A program made the position numbers and the translations under genes. The notes beneath the pieces were generated by a model. It made no database searches. It worked only from the letters and a program-made list of their open reading frames with translations, and was not told where the DNA came from. Positions 1 to 6,438 of a stretch of 10,690 nt of DNA are shown in pieces. The DNA comes from Bryobacterales bacterium (GTDB taxonomy: Bacteria; Cyanobacteriota; Vampirovibrionia; Obscuribacterales; Obscuribacteraceae), in the NCBI GenBank assembly GCA_903970295.1, contig CAJCHQ010000524.1, forward strand, positions 1 to 10,690. The letters are read 5' to 3'. Each line of letters opens with the position of its first letter. Position 1 is the stretch's first letter.

Positions 1-1399
1 CGTAGGCTCCGTAGCCGTAGGCGTGCACGTGCCGGCTGGCATCATCAATCAGCTCACCCTTATAAACGAGTGACATGGGGATTTTCGTACCGTCTCCCGC
101 CTCGGCAAAGACGCGCTCGTAATTGTATTGAGACTTGTCGTAGCCGATTACTTCCTGGGTCTTGAGCAATTCCAGTTCACCAGTGTTCAAATCACAGGCG
201 TACACAGAAGGCGGCGTTACTAGCGACTGGAAGTTGAGACGGAGAGTGGTCGCATCAAATTCGTAGTTGGCCTGGGGCTGAACATCGTAGAGTGGTTCCG
301 GAAATTTGACGTAGCGAACATCGCCGCTCGTCAGGTCCTGGATACGCACGTTGCTCAAGCCATTGTGCCTTTCATAGACGACCAGGTGATTGCTAAAGAT
401 GTCCACTTCCTCGAGGAGAACGTCGTCGCGATGAGCAATAATTTCTTGCCAATTGCACGGCTGTGGAGCCTGGCATGAAACCTTGAACAAGCGAAAGTTT
501 TTGGCGTTCTCGTTGCCGAGGATGTAGAAATCCTTAGCATTATCTTCAACGCTGTAGCGAACTCCAGATTTGCGCGGCATCAAAGCCGTGAACTCGCCCC
601 GGGGATTGTTCGCGTCCAAATAGCTGATTTGAGAGGTAATATGACTTTTCGATTCCAGATAGATGAAAGCACCTGAACGCATATCATCTACGTTGACATC
701 GAAGAGTTCATCTTTTTCCTCAAACAAAAGCTGATGTTTCTTGCGGCCGATGGTGTGCCGATAGACCTGATTCGAGCGCTTCGTGACCTCGTCTTCTGTG
801 GTGTAGAACAATGTCTTGTTGTCGTTAGCCCAGACGACCGAAGTAACTCGCTCGGCTGAGGTGGGCAAATAACGACCTGAGCGCAAATTTTTCACGAACA
901 GCTTGTACTGCCGGTAACCGGTGGTATCGACGGTGTAAGCGACGAGGTTACCGTTAGCACTGTAAGCGAGAGAGCCTATCTCGAAAAATTTGTATTGTTT
1001 GGCAAGCTTATCCAGGTCGAGAACGATTTGTTCTTTCGCCCTCGGCTTGTCTTGCCTACGACAGATTTTCTTGTACTGCATACCTTCTTCGGTACGCTCG
1101 TAGTAAAGAAATTTGCCGCGCCTGGTTGGAACCGTCGAGTCTTTCTCCTTGATTCGCGCGCGCATCTGATCGAAGAGTTTTTGCTGCAAATCTCTAGAGC
1201 GGCCCATATACTCATCGGCGTAGGCATTCTCAGCCTCCAAGTAGGGCCGCAGATCCGGGTCTCGGCGATTGCGCATCCAGGCATAGTTGTCGATTCGCTC
1301 TTCACCGTGCAAAGTGGATACGAGCGGTATTTTCTTAGCAAGAGGAGGCACTACCAGCGGTTGCATATTTCTCAGTGGGTTGAATATTTCTTGGCTCAT
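1..1399 (-). CDS. ptrB: Oligopeptidase B (prolyl oligopeptidase family S9A), C-terminus cut by the window edge
   Basis: This is a cytoplasmic serine peptidase that cleaves short peptides after basic residues. The 466 codons visible, read leftwards from ATG 1399-1397, hold the family's N-terminal signature: a HG...D.Y.W block at residues 31-41, then a YLEAEN stretch at residues 53-58. A long beta-propeller region follows, and the frame reaches the Y-G-Y-G-A-Y segment that in this family precedes the hydrolase core. The catalytic Ser, Asp and His lie outside the window, so activity cannot be judged here. No signal peptide is visible. The start has a good GAGGG ribosome site at 1407-1411, 7 bases upstream, and an in-frame stop lies further upstream with no ATG between. 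The usual family length is near 690 residues, so about two thirds is present. The name rests on recognised motifs; another S9A member is possible. Confidence 0.88.
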   Translation of the reverse strand, partial: MSQEIFNPLRNMQPLVVPPLAKKIPLVSTLHGEERIDNYAWMRNRRDPDLRPYLEAENAYADEYMGRSRDLQQKLFDQMRARIKEKDSTVPTRRGKFLYYERTEEGMQYKKICRRQDKPRAKEQIVLDLDKLAKQYKFFEIGSLAYSANGNLVAYTVDTTGYRQYKLFVKNLRSGRYLPTSAERVTSVVWANDNKTLFYTTEDEVTKRSNQVYRHTIGRKKHQLLFEEKDELFDVNVDDMRSGAFIYLESKSHITSQISYLDANNPRGEFTALMPRKSGVRYSVEDNAKDFYILGNENAKNFRLFKVSCQAPQPCNWQEIIAHRDDVLLEEVDIFSNHLVVYERHNGLSNVRIQDLTSGDVRYVKFPEPLYDVQPQANYEFDATTLRLNFQSLVTPPSVYACDLNTGELELLKTQEVIGYDKSQYNYERVFAEAGDGTKIPMSLVYKGELIDDASRHVHAYGYGAY

Positions 1400-1706
1400 G
1401 ATCGGGCCCTCGTTTCTGTCGAATTACGGCTTTTGACCAGGAGAGTCACTACTGACATCGCATGGTTGATGAACTTTCCAGAGCACTTTGGCAAAGAGGC
1501 TTCGCTATTTCTGCAGCACAAACCGCGTGGTTGACGATCTAGAGAAACTTTTGCCTTTTAATATCTGCGTGTAGAATACAATCTAGACTAAATTTTTTGA
1601 CTAGAGATAATGCAAGGTCTAATTACCAAAATGATCACAGGTAAAGACCGTCGCATATTGAACAGCTTGCACAACTTGACGACCAAGACTACTATCGAGG
1701 CCAAGT
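1400..1706. other. Non-coding gap between tetR and ptrB (ptrB leader/promoter region)
   Basis: No convincing gene is present in these 307 bases. The tetR stop is at the right end and the ptrB ribosome site is at the left. The section 1557-1610 is AT-rich and is the likeliest place for the ptrB promoter, but I see no clean -35/-10 pair. It contains the CAATCTAGA motif shared with the tetR upstream region, and a GACTA direct repeat on each side of a T-run (1586-1605). A weak inverted pair, AACTTG 1673-1678 and CAAGTT 1702-1707, abuts the tetR stop. Confidence 0.5.
1579..1587 (-). promoter_or_regulatory. Possible operator, copy 1 (TCTAGATTG on the minus strand)
   Basis: The minus strand reads TCTAGATTG followed by TATT, about 180 bases upstream of the ptrB start. 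The same nine bases followed by ATATT recur at 2530-2538, about 185 bases upstream of the tetR start. The core TCTAGA is palindromic. A regulator acting on both promoters, perhaps the TetR protein itself, would explain this, but a nine-base match in about a kilobase of non-coding DNA could be chance. Confidence 0.25.
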
Positions 1707-2345
1707 TCAGGCAGCCGGCAAAATCATTTCGATCAGGGCATCGACAATCCGACTCAGCTCGAAAGGCAAAATCTCTTTTCCATACAAGACTTCTTGAGTC
1801 ATTATGTTGTTGACGATAGAGCCGCAATAGATCCGCGCGGCGGCCTCGGGATCTTTGAGCTTCAGCTCGGGATGAGCTTTGAAATACGCCGTCAGCATGG
1901 CGGCTCCCGGCTTGATCACAGTGTTTGTGTAAAGTCTGGCCAATTCGGGAAAACGACTTGATTCGCCAACAACTGTGCGCATCAAGGCGATATACGAGGG
2001 ATCTCGTTGGCGGTCAGCAAAGATCTTGGCCGCATGCCGCATAGCGACCTCCGGCGCCACTTCAAAGGGCACACTATCGCCAAACTCGGAGTGAAAATGC
2101 CTGAGCGTCAGACTCTCGATTATCGCTTTGAATAAACTCTCTTTGTCGTTGAAGTGACTGTATATGGTCTGCTTGATCACGCCGGCCTCTTCAGCGACGC
2201 GGTTCATGCTCGTGCCTTCGTAACCGTACTTCAAGAAGACTTTCAGCGCGCCAGCAATAATCTGCTCTCGCTTGGTTTTCGAGTAAGCCGATAGCTCTTC
2301 TTTATGCGCGGCTTCTGCCGAGAATCTTGGCACGCCTGACCTCAT
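1707..2345 (-). CDS. TetR/AcrR-family transcriptional regulator
   Basis: This is a one-component repressor-type regulator of 212 residues. An N-terminal tail of about 25 charged residues leads into the classic TetR DNA-binding domain at residues 27-73. The helix-turn-helix is at about 45-66, with the family block A-G-V-I-K-Q-T-I-Y-S-H-F at 54-65 followed by DKESLF. The C-terminal ligand and dimerisation half (about 85-212) is mostly helical and resembles the AefR-type C-terminal domains. The ligand cannot be read from sequence. The ATG at 2345 has only a weak GAGG about 10 bases upstream, so a slightly later start is possible. It lies 307 bases upstream of ptrB on the same strand, probably as a separate transcript. 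No transporter or other divergent partner sits next to it, so its target is unknown. The gene to its right is separated by over 500 bases. Confidence 0.9.
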   Translation of the reverse strand: MRSGVPRFSAEAAHKEELSAYSKTKREQIIAGALKVFLKYGYEGTSMNRVAEEAGVIKQTIYSHFNDKESLFKAIIESLTLRHFHSEFGDSVPFEVAPEVAMRHAAKIFADRQRDPSYIALMRTVVGESSRFPELARLYTNTVIKPGAAMLTAYFKAHPELKLKDPEAAARIYCGSIVNNIMTQEVLYGKEILPFELSRIVDALIEMILPAA

Positions 2346-2478
2346 TCTTAATCAGCCTCAGGCTCAGGACCTACCAACGGGTCAAGGCACCGTCTCCATG
2401 AGCTATCCCTGATCATACCGCACTTTCATCTGTTCCCCAGCGCAGCTCTACCGCTAATTCTCGAGCAGAGCCCATATT

Positions 2479-2505
2479 GGCACCGCCTATAGTGGCACCC
2501 TATAG
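2479..2505. repeat. Imperfect direct repeat upstream of tetR
   Basis: GGCACC followed by GC and CTATAG occurs at 2479-2492, and GGCACC directly followed by CTATAG occurs at 2494-2505. Two tandem copies about 15 bases apart on one face of the DNA, 135-160 bases upstream of tetR, could be a regulator binding site. No function is proven. Confidence 0.4.
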
Positions 2506-2529
2506 CAACGCTAATCGAAACCACAATAT

Positions 2530-2540
2530 CAATCTAGATT
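2530..2540 (-). promoter_or_regulatory. Possible operator, copy 2 (perfect palindrome AATCTAGATT)
   Basis: Positions 2531-2540 are a perfect 10-bp palindrome. Including base 2530 it contains, on the minus strand, the same nine bases TCTAGATTG found upstream of ptrB at 1579-1587. It sits about 185 bases upstream of the tetR start, a distance close to that of copy 1 from ptrB. It is a candidate site for autoregulation by the TetR protein; the evidence is position and sequence match only. Confidence 0.25.
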
Positions 2541-2796
2541 TCGATGTGATTTACTTCATATTTTCTCCAATCTCGGCATGGCGGAGGAATGCGAGGGCCC
2601 TGTTTTCATTAAAGCCGCAGCAGTTAGGGCGAATTCCGCACGGGCCCGGATTGTAACTAGATACAAAGAGGACTGTAAAGTTACTGGAATATTGCCCTCG
2701 TCCACCTACGTTTGTTAGTTATAAGTGTTCTTACTCACATCTCTCTTCACCGAGCAAAACTTTCTAGCTCTCCTAAATAATTTCACTCCCGAGGAT

Positions 2797-2826
2797 TTTT
2801 CACAGGCCACTGGGCTTGTGTGAAAA
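2797..2826 (+). other. Hairpin in the leader of the HD-hydrolase operon
   Basis: TTTTCACA at 2797-2804 pairs perfectly with TGTGAAAA at 2819-2826. An inner GCC/GGC pairing around ACTG extends the structure. It ends 46 bases before the hydrolase ATG and is not followed by a U-tract, so it looks more like a leader structure or a dyad protein site than a terminator. Confidence 0.45.
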
Positions 2827-2872
2827 GTTTGGATGACTTAAATGCGAGAACTCTGGTAATGAGGAGACCGTT

Positions 2873-3607
2873 ATGGACAAGCTCTTCGAAAATCTGAAAA
2901 TCGCCGAACCCGAACTGACCATGCAAAAGGCGCAGTTCGAAGCTTTGATTGGGGAGCACTTCAGCGTCCGCGATCAGGCCAAAATCATGCGTGCTTACCG
3001 CCTCTCCAAGTATGGTCACAGAGGTCAAATGCGTGAGAACGGCGTCCGTTACTTCGAACACCCAAAGGCGATTGCAGTTTTGCTCGTCCGTCTCGGCATT
3101 CGTGATGCTGCTGTAATCTGCGCTGCGCTGCTCCATGATGTGGTCGAAGACAGTTTCATCCTGCTCTACGCCGACATCGGCATCTACTGTTGCAGCCAAA
3201 CTCAACACCTTGTCCGCATGCTGACCAAAGACAAGCTTAACGGTATGACGATACAGCAATACTTCGACCGACTGGGAAACGACACACCCGAGTCCTGGAT
3301 CGGCAAACTGGGCGACCGTTGGCACAACCTGCAAACACTGGTCGACAGCGAAGACCCGATCGAACATGAGAAGTACCGGCAGAAAAAGCTCAAGCAGGTG
3401 ATGGAAACTAGAGAGTTCATCATTCCACTCGCTCGCAAGCTGGCTTCTCTGTCGAAGTATCGGACTCTGGGCTTCTGGTTGCCGCTCAGGAAGAACTGGG
3501 TAGCTCGAGCCAACTACGGCGACTTGGGACGCTGGTTCGAACGTGAGCTGACTGCCCTGTGCGATCAACGCGAAGCCGAAGCAATCAGCGAAGCCGTCTA
3601 CATGTAG
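2873..3607 (+). CDS. Stand-alone HD-domain (p)ppGpp hydrolase-type protein (small alarmone hydrolase / MESH1-like)
   Basis: The predicted reaction is removal of the 3'-pyrophosphate of (p)ppGpp in the cytoplasm. The 244 residues carry the RelA/SpoT-type HD fold. Using the Rel hydrolase numbering I recall, the expected positions are all present: R54 (Rel R44), H63 of E-H-P (H53), H88-D89 (H77-D78), E92-D93 (E81-D82), and D148 and N152 in the G-D-R-W-H-N block (D144, N148). These supply the manganese ligands and catalytic residues. No synthetase, TGS or ACT domain follows. Residues 175-195 match the helix that follows the active site in Rel proteins, and the last 50 residues are unfamiliar. GAGGAG at 2861-2866, 6 bases before ATG 2873, fixes the start. 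It heads a two-gene unit with the next gene 35 bases downstream. The substrate is inferred; a related nucleotide such as NADPH, as for MESH1, is possible. Confidence 0.85.
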   Translation: MDKLFENLKIAEPELTMQKAQFEALIGEHFSVRDQAKIMRAYRLSKYGHRGQMRENGVRYFEHPKAIAVLLVRLGIRDAAVICAALLHDVVEDSFILLYADIGIYCCSQTQHLVRMLTKDKLNGMTIQQYFDRLGNDTPESWIGKLGDRWHNLQTLVDSEDPIEHEKYRQKKLKQVMETREFIIPLARKLASLSKYRTLGFWLPLRKNWVARANYGDLGRWFERELTALCDQREAEAISEAVYM

Positions 3608-3625
3608 AACACGATGGAGGTGTGA

Positions 3626-3646
3626 ATGAAAGGAGCTCTGCGATGA
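3626..3646 (+). CDS. Possible six-codon leader ORF (M-K-G-A-L-R-stop) between the two operon genes
   Basis: GGAGG at 3616-3620 lies 5 bases before an ATG at 3626. That ATG opens a six-codon frame ending in TGA at 3644-3646. The stop overlaps the ATG of the next gene (3643) as ATGA, the usual geometry for translational coupling, and the Shine-Dalgarno of the next gene lies inside this mini-frame. It may be a coupling device or simply a second ribosome-entry site. The short length gives no coding evidence. Confidence 0.3.
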   Translation: MKGALR

Positions 3647-4275
3647 CAGTGACGCAAGAAACAATGCCGGGTGCCCCTGATAGCGTCGCCTTTCGCATCG
3701 GTTTGTGCCTGACACCGACACCCGACGAACTGCAAGTCTGGAAGAAAAATGGGCGACAGCCTGTCGGTGAGTTGGTCTGGAAATCCATGGCAAACTTGCT
3801 CTCAGACTGTCGCTCGATCCACATCGGCACCAGGTCACAAACTCCGTTTTCAACCAAAACTCTGCTCGAATCTCAGTTTGTACTCAAACAGCATGGCTGG
3901 ATAGGCTGGCAGGAATTCGACCGACACGACCAGCGCTGGCTACGCCTGAAAGAAGACAACGCCACACCGATGCAGTTGATTACGACTAAGCGTGCTTTTC
4001 TAGCAGATCCATATCAGCTGCGGCGACTGTGTGCTCCAACCAACGCCTGCTTCGCTGGTCTGTTGTGGCTGTTCATCGACTATCTACGCCAGGGACAGGA
4101 ATCGTTTGCCGTGCCAAACACCTTCATGTCACTGCAACCGGATGCCGTTAGACAAGCGGTGATTGAATGCTTGTTGGCACGCGGATGGGGCAGCTGCATG
4201 GAAACTTACGAGACTGCGACCTGGTTCCACTTTCACTATGACCGGGTGAGCCAACCTCTCCCATCGCGAGTCTGA
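3643..4275 (+). CDS. Unrecognised 210-residue protein co-encoded with the alarmone hydrolase
   Basis: I do not recognise a family. The chosen ATG 3643 has AGGAG at 3631-3635, 7 bases upstream. An open frame continues back to 3559, but that would overlap the hydrolase gene and has no ribosome site. The product is soluble-looking, without signal peptide or long membrane segment; residues 136-148 are hydrophobic but short. Two segments look related. Residues 74-106 form a helix ending in L-K-Q-H-G-W, then an aromatic and charged strand ending in R-W-L-R-L. Residues 166-200 form a helix ending in L-L-A-R-G-W, then a similar strand ending in T-W-F-H-F-H. The pattern of helix, G-W turn and beta-hairpin suggests two degenerate winged-helix-like halves. 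Cysteines are frequent. Sitting 35 bases after the hydrolase, it is probably co-transcribed and may be its partner or effector. Function is unknown. Confidence 0.75.
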   Translation: MTVTQETMPGAPDSVAFRIGLCLTPTPDELQVWKKNGRQPVGELVWKSMANLLSDCRSIHIGTRSQTPFSTKTLLESQFVLKQHGWIGWQEFDRHDQRWLRLKEDNATPMQLITTKRAFLADPYQLRRLCAPTNACFAGLLWLFIDYLRQGQESFAVPNTFMSLQPDAVRQAVIECLLARGWGSCMETYETATWFHFHYDRVSQPLPSRV

Positions 4276-4337
4276 GCAATGTTCAATCGACACGGCTCAG
4301 GCTATCTGGCGCCATATGTGGTGCTCCGTGCTCAACT

Positions 4338-4387
4338 AATTGCCTGACTTATCCTAGCCGGAATTCGTAAGGATAAGTCAGGCAGTT
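4338..4387. terminator. Perfect 14-bp hairpin between convergent genes (bidirectional terminator candidate)
   Basis: TGCCTGACTTATCC at 4341-4354 pairs without mismatch with 4371-4384 around a 16-base loop. Three further pairs (one G-T) extend the stem to 4338-4387. It lies 62 bases after the stop of the plus-strand operon and about 160 bases beyond the stop of the minus-strand GH125 gene. No proper U-tract follows on either strand, so Rho-independent action is likely but not typical. Confidence 0.65.
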
Positions 4388-4407
4388 CATTTCTAATTCT
4401 GACCATC

Positions 4408-4480
4408 TGCTTCTTCTAATTTTTGCTTTTGGTCTTTTCACTATACTGTTTAGTATCTACAAAAAGAAGCAAAAAGACCA
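4408..4480. other. AT-rich region with competing inverted repeats
   Basis: Three pairings compete for the same right-hand arm: TGCTTCTT 4408-4415 with 4464-4471, TTTTTGCTT 4420-4428 with 4467-4475, and TGGTCTTTT 4430-4438 with AAAAGACCA 4472-4480. A small hairpin, ATACT 4443-4447 / AGTAT 4452-4456, sits in the loop. The region lies 68-140 bases beyond the stop of the GH125 gene and may serve its transcript end. The remaining DNA from 4276 to 4547 shows nothing else. Confidence 0.4.
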
Positions 4481-4547
4481 GAAACACCTTTTAAATCAGG
4501 CATTTCCAGCCTTTTCGCCGAGCAAGCATTACGCCTTTTAGAACCTG

Positions 4548-5945
4548 TCAAGGCTGCGAGTTTTGACCAGGATTACGCCATGTCAGACCGCTCATATCCG
4601 GCGACGGCAATGGCTTTTGACCATAGAAGTCGACGAGCATGAACTCGCTGAACAAGGCATTTGGCCAACCGAAGTCTTTTCTCGTGAAGGTTTTCGGTTG
4701 ATTTGGATCGAACGATTCATGCAGCAGATGGTCGCCCGGATCGCTTGCCAGAAGCTCTTTGACTACTAACTGCCGTTCCTGTTCGGAAGTCGCGGTCAGT
4801 CCTTGCATAATCAAAGCTAATGGCCATATGTAGTTTTTGGGTGTGTGTTCGCTGCCGATGCCACTGCCAATGGAGCCAGAAGCAAAGTTAGAATTATTTT
4901 TCGAGAGAATTAATCGGCGCGTATTCTGGTAGATCGGATCGTCTGCCTTCAAGTAGCCCAGATACGGTGCTGAAAGCAGACTGGGGATATTGGCGTCATC
5001 GATCAAATTGACACCGCCCAAACCGTCGACTTCGTAAGCGTAGACATAACCGAACTTCGGCACGTAAACAATACCGTATTTCTGGATTCCGTCATGAATC
5101 TGCACGCGTAAGTCGTTGGCGTGCGTTGTCTTCTTTGGATCGTTGTAGATATCATGCTCGATTTCCTGCAGATCACCCAGGGCCACGACTGCCATCATTT
5201 CGGAAGGAATGAGGAAGTTGTATTTGCATGGGTCATCCGAGGGACGGAAGCCGGTCCAAATCATGCCCGTCACTTTGACTTTGTTGCCGCTGAGCGTGTC
5301 GAAGTAATACTTCGAATTCTTCGCGTGGTCGCGCTCGATTGTCAGCAACTGGAGAATCTTGTCCATAGCCAACGAAAAATCAGGCGTGAAGATGGATTTG
5401 TCGCCGGTTTGCTTCCAGTATGTCCAGGCCAGAATGATCGGGTAAGCGAGTGAATCGAGTTCGTATTTGCGTTCGTGGATCGGGTCCGCGTAGTCTTCCT
5501 TGAAGGCATTGGCGTACGGGTCGATGCGAATGTACTTGGCCTGGCGAGCAATAACTCCGCGCAACAGTGCGGCAACGGCTGGATCGCTGGCGTAATACAA
5601 ATACGGGCGAACCTGGGCACTGCTGTCGCGCAACCATTCGGCAGGAATATCACCGGTGCTGACATAGACAGTGCCATCTGGTTCTGATGTGGTCTGTTTC
5701 GTAGTGTTCAACAAACCAGCGCGGAAAAGCTGCTCGAGTTGCGAGTTAGGATCGTGGAAAGCAGCAGCCGCTGTGTCGATCGCAGGCAGGTCGGTAGCGG
5801 ATGCACTGAGCGGTGCGACAACGACGCTAAAAGCAACCAGAAGTTCAGGGAGGACACTGCAGAATCGTTTGAACGACGTCCTCAAGAAGCCAGTGATGCT
5901 GCAACTATCTGATTTTGTTTGGGAAACTCCGGTCGAAGTACTCAT
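4548..5945 (-). CDS. Exported exo-alpha-1,6-mannosidase, glycoside hydrolase family 125
   Basis: GH125 enzymes release non-reducing terminal alpha-1,6-linked mannose by inversion and without a metal. The 465-residue product has a basic N-terminus, a hydrophobic stretch at residues 33-47 and a likely cleavage after A-S-A at 50, so it is secreted or periplasmic. Family blocks follow: T-G-D-I-P-A-E-W-L-R-D-S at 97-108, I-D-P-Y-A-N-A-F at 141-148, E-R-K-Y-E-L-D-S-L at 158-166, G-F-R-P-S-D-D at 232-238 and H-E-S-F-D-P at 409-414. From memory the Clostridium perfringens enzyme uses D220 as acid and E393 as base, 173 apart. D237 and E410 here have the same spacing and context, so both catalytic residues appear intact. 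AAAGGAG at 5951-5957, 5 bases upstream, fixes the start. No sugar transporter or other glycosidase is next to it, so it seems to be a single-gene transcript. The natural substrate is unknown. Confidence 0.92.
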   Translation of the reverse strand: MSTSTGVSQTKSDSCSITGFLRTSFKRFCSVLPELLVAFSVVVAPLSASATDLPAIDTAAAAFHDPNSQLEQLFRAGLLNTTKQTTSEPDGTVYVSTGDIPAEWLRDSSAQVRPYLYYASDPAVAALLRGVIARQAKYIRIDPYANAFKEDYADPIHERKYELDSLAYPIILAWTYWKQTGDKSIFTPDFSLAMDKILQLLTIERDHAKNSKYYFDTLSGNKVKVTGMIWTGFRPSDDPCKYNFLIPSEMMAVVALGDLQEIEHDIYNDPKKTTHANDLRVQIHDGIQKYGIVYVPKFGYVYAYEVDGLGGVNLIDDANIPSLLSAPYLGYLKADDPIYQNTRRLILSKNNSNFASGSIGSGIGSEHTPKNYIWPLALIMQGLTATSEQERQLVVKELLASDPGDHLLHESFDPNQPKTFTRKDFGWPNALFSEFMLVDFYGQKPLPSPDMSGLTWRNPGQNSQP

Positions 5946-6260
5946 GACGGCTCCTTTCTTTGGGCGCTGTTCAAAAATTACGGGAAGAGGATTCTGTGTA
6001 TCCAGGCTGCTCTGAGTGAGCTTTTATCTTGTTTTATTAGCACGCGGAACTGATTGCTCCCGAGTCGGGGTGCGCAAAACAAGCAGCAGAGTCGTTGGTT
6101 ACGCTGAGAGATGAGCCAGAAACTTGAAAGAGACAGATTACCAAATCTAAGCAGCGACGAATAAAAAATGAAAGCTCCGCGCTATCGATGCAAAATCCAA
6201 CAGAGACTCTGCCCGAGCCGTTTCTCGAGCGTATTCCGCTGGATCGATCTGACGTACAGT

Positions 6261-6322
6261 TAACCGAATGTCAGCCCGTGGCGCATAGCGCCGGTTATAC
6301 GCGAGATGGCCAGCTGCGCCAT
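6261..6322. other. Structured intergenic segment with two adjacent hairpins
   Basis: TAACC 6261-6265 pairs with GGTTA 6293-6297 and encloses GGCGC 6280-6284 / GCGCC 6288-6292, leaving a 14-base bulge. ATGGC 6306-6310 pairs with GCCAT 6318-6322 around a CAGCTGC loop. An alternative pairing, TGGCGCA 6279-6285 / TGCGCCA 6316-6322, would join the two. It could be part of a long leader or a small RNA, or incidental GC-rich symmetry. Confidence 0.3.
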
Positions 6323-6438
6323 ATGCGGCCGGCAGTAATTGCTTGTCTTTACAGTGCACATCGAGACGTCCGGCCTAACTAGCGTCAAATGAGGCGGCGG
6401 CAGCTTTCTATACTTCTTTGTATAGTACCTAAAGTGCC

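Larger units (their letters stand above)
2346..2872. other. Divergent intergenic region between tetR and the HD-hydrolase operon
   Basis: No gene of usable length or with a ribosome site lies in these 527 bases. The region must carry the promoters of both the leftward tetR and the rightward hydrolase operon. Visible structure includes two near-identical blocks at 2479-2505, a palindrome AATCTAGATT at 2531-2540, and two G+C palindromes, AGGGCCCT 2594-2601 and CGGGCCCG 2641-2648. There is an inverted pair GTAACT 2653-2658 / AGTTAC 2679-2684, and a leader hairpin at 2797-2826. TTGTAA (2651-2656) and TGTAAA (2674-2679) at 17-base spacing could be a weak plus-strand promoter. TATGAT on the minus strand (2413-2418) could be a -10 for tetR, but it lacks a good -35. 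Confidence 0.5.

Noticed and set aside
995..1534. A 179-codon plus-strand open frame across the ptrB start
   Set aside because: It lies antisense to a clear oligopeptidase B reading frame, has no ribosome site, and its translation resembles no family.
3559..3642. Extended start of the unknown operon protein inside the hydrolase gene
   Set aside because: It would overlap the hydrolase 3' end and has no Shine-Dalgarno, while ATG 3643 has a well-placed AGGAG.
2783..3853. A 356-codon minus-strand open frame covering the hydrolase gene and the start of the next
   Set aside because: It is long but antisense to a gene with complete catalytic motifs, lacks a ribosome site and reads as low-logic sequence, so it is a codon-bias shadow.
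2873..4275. A toxic small-alarmone-synthetase/antitoxin pair
   Set aside because: The hydrolase would fit an antitoxin, but the second protein shows none of the synthetase motifs, so the known toxSAS class is not supported.
6147..6382. Opposed small open frames in the GH125 upstream region
   Set aside because: Neither has a ribosome site or recognisable domain, and they overlap each other almost completely.
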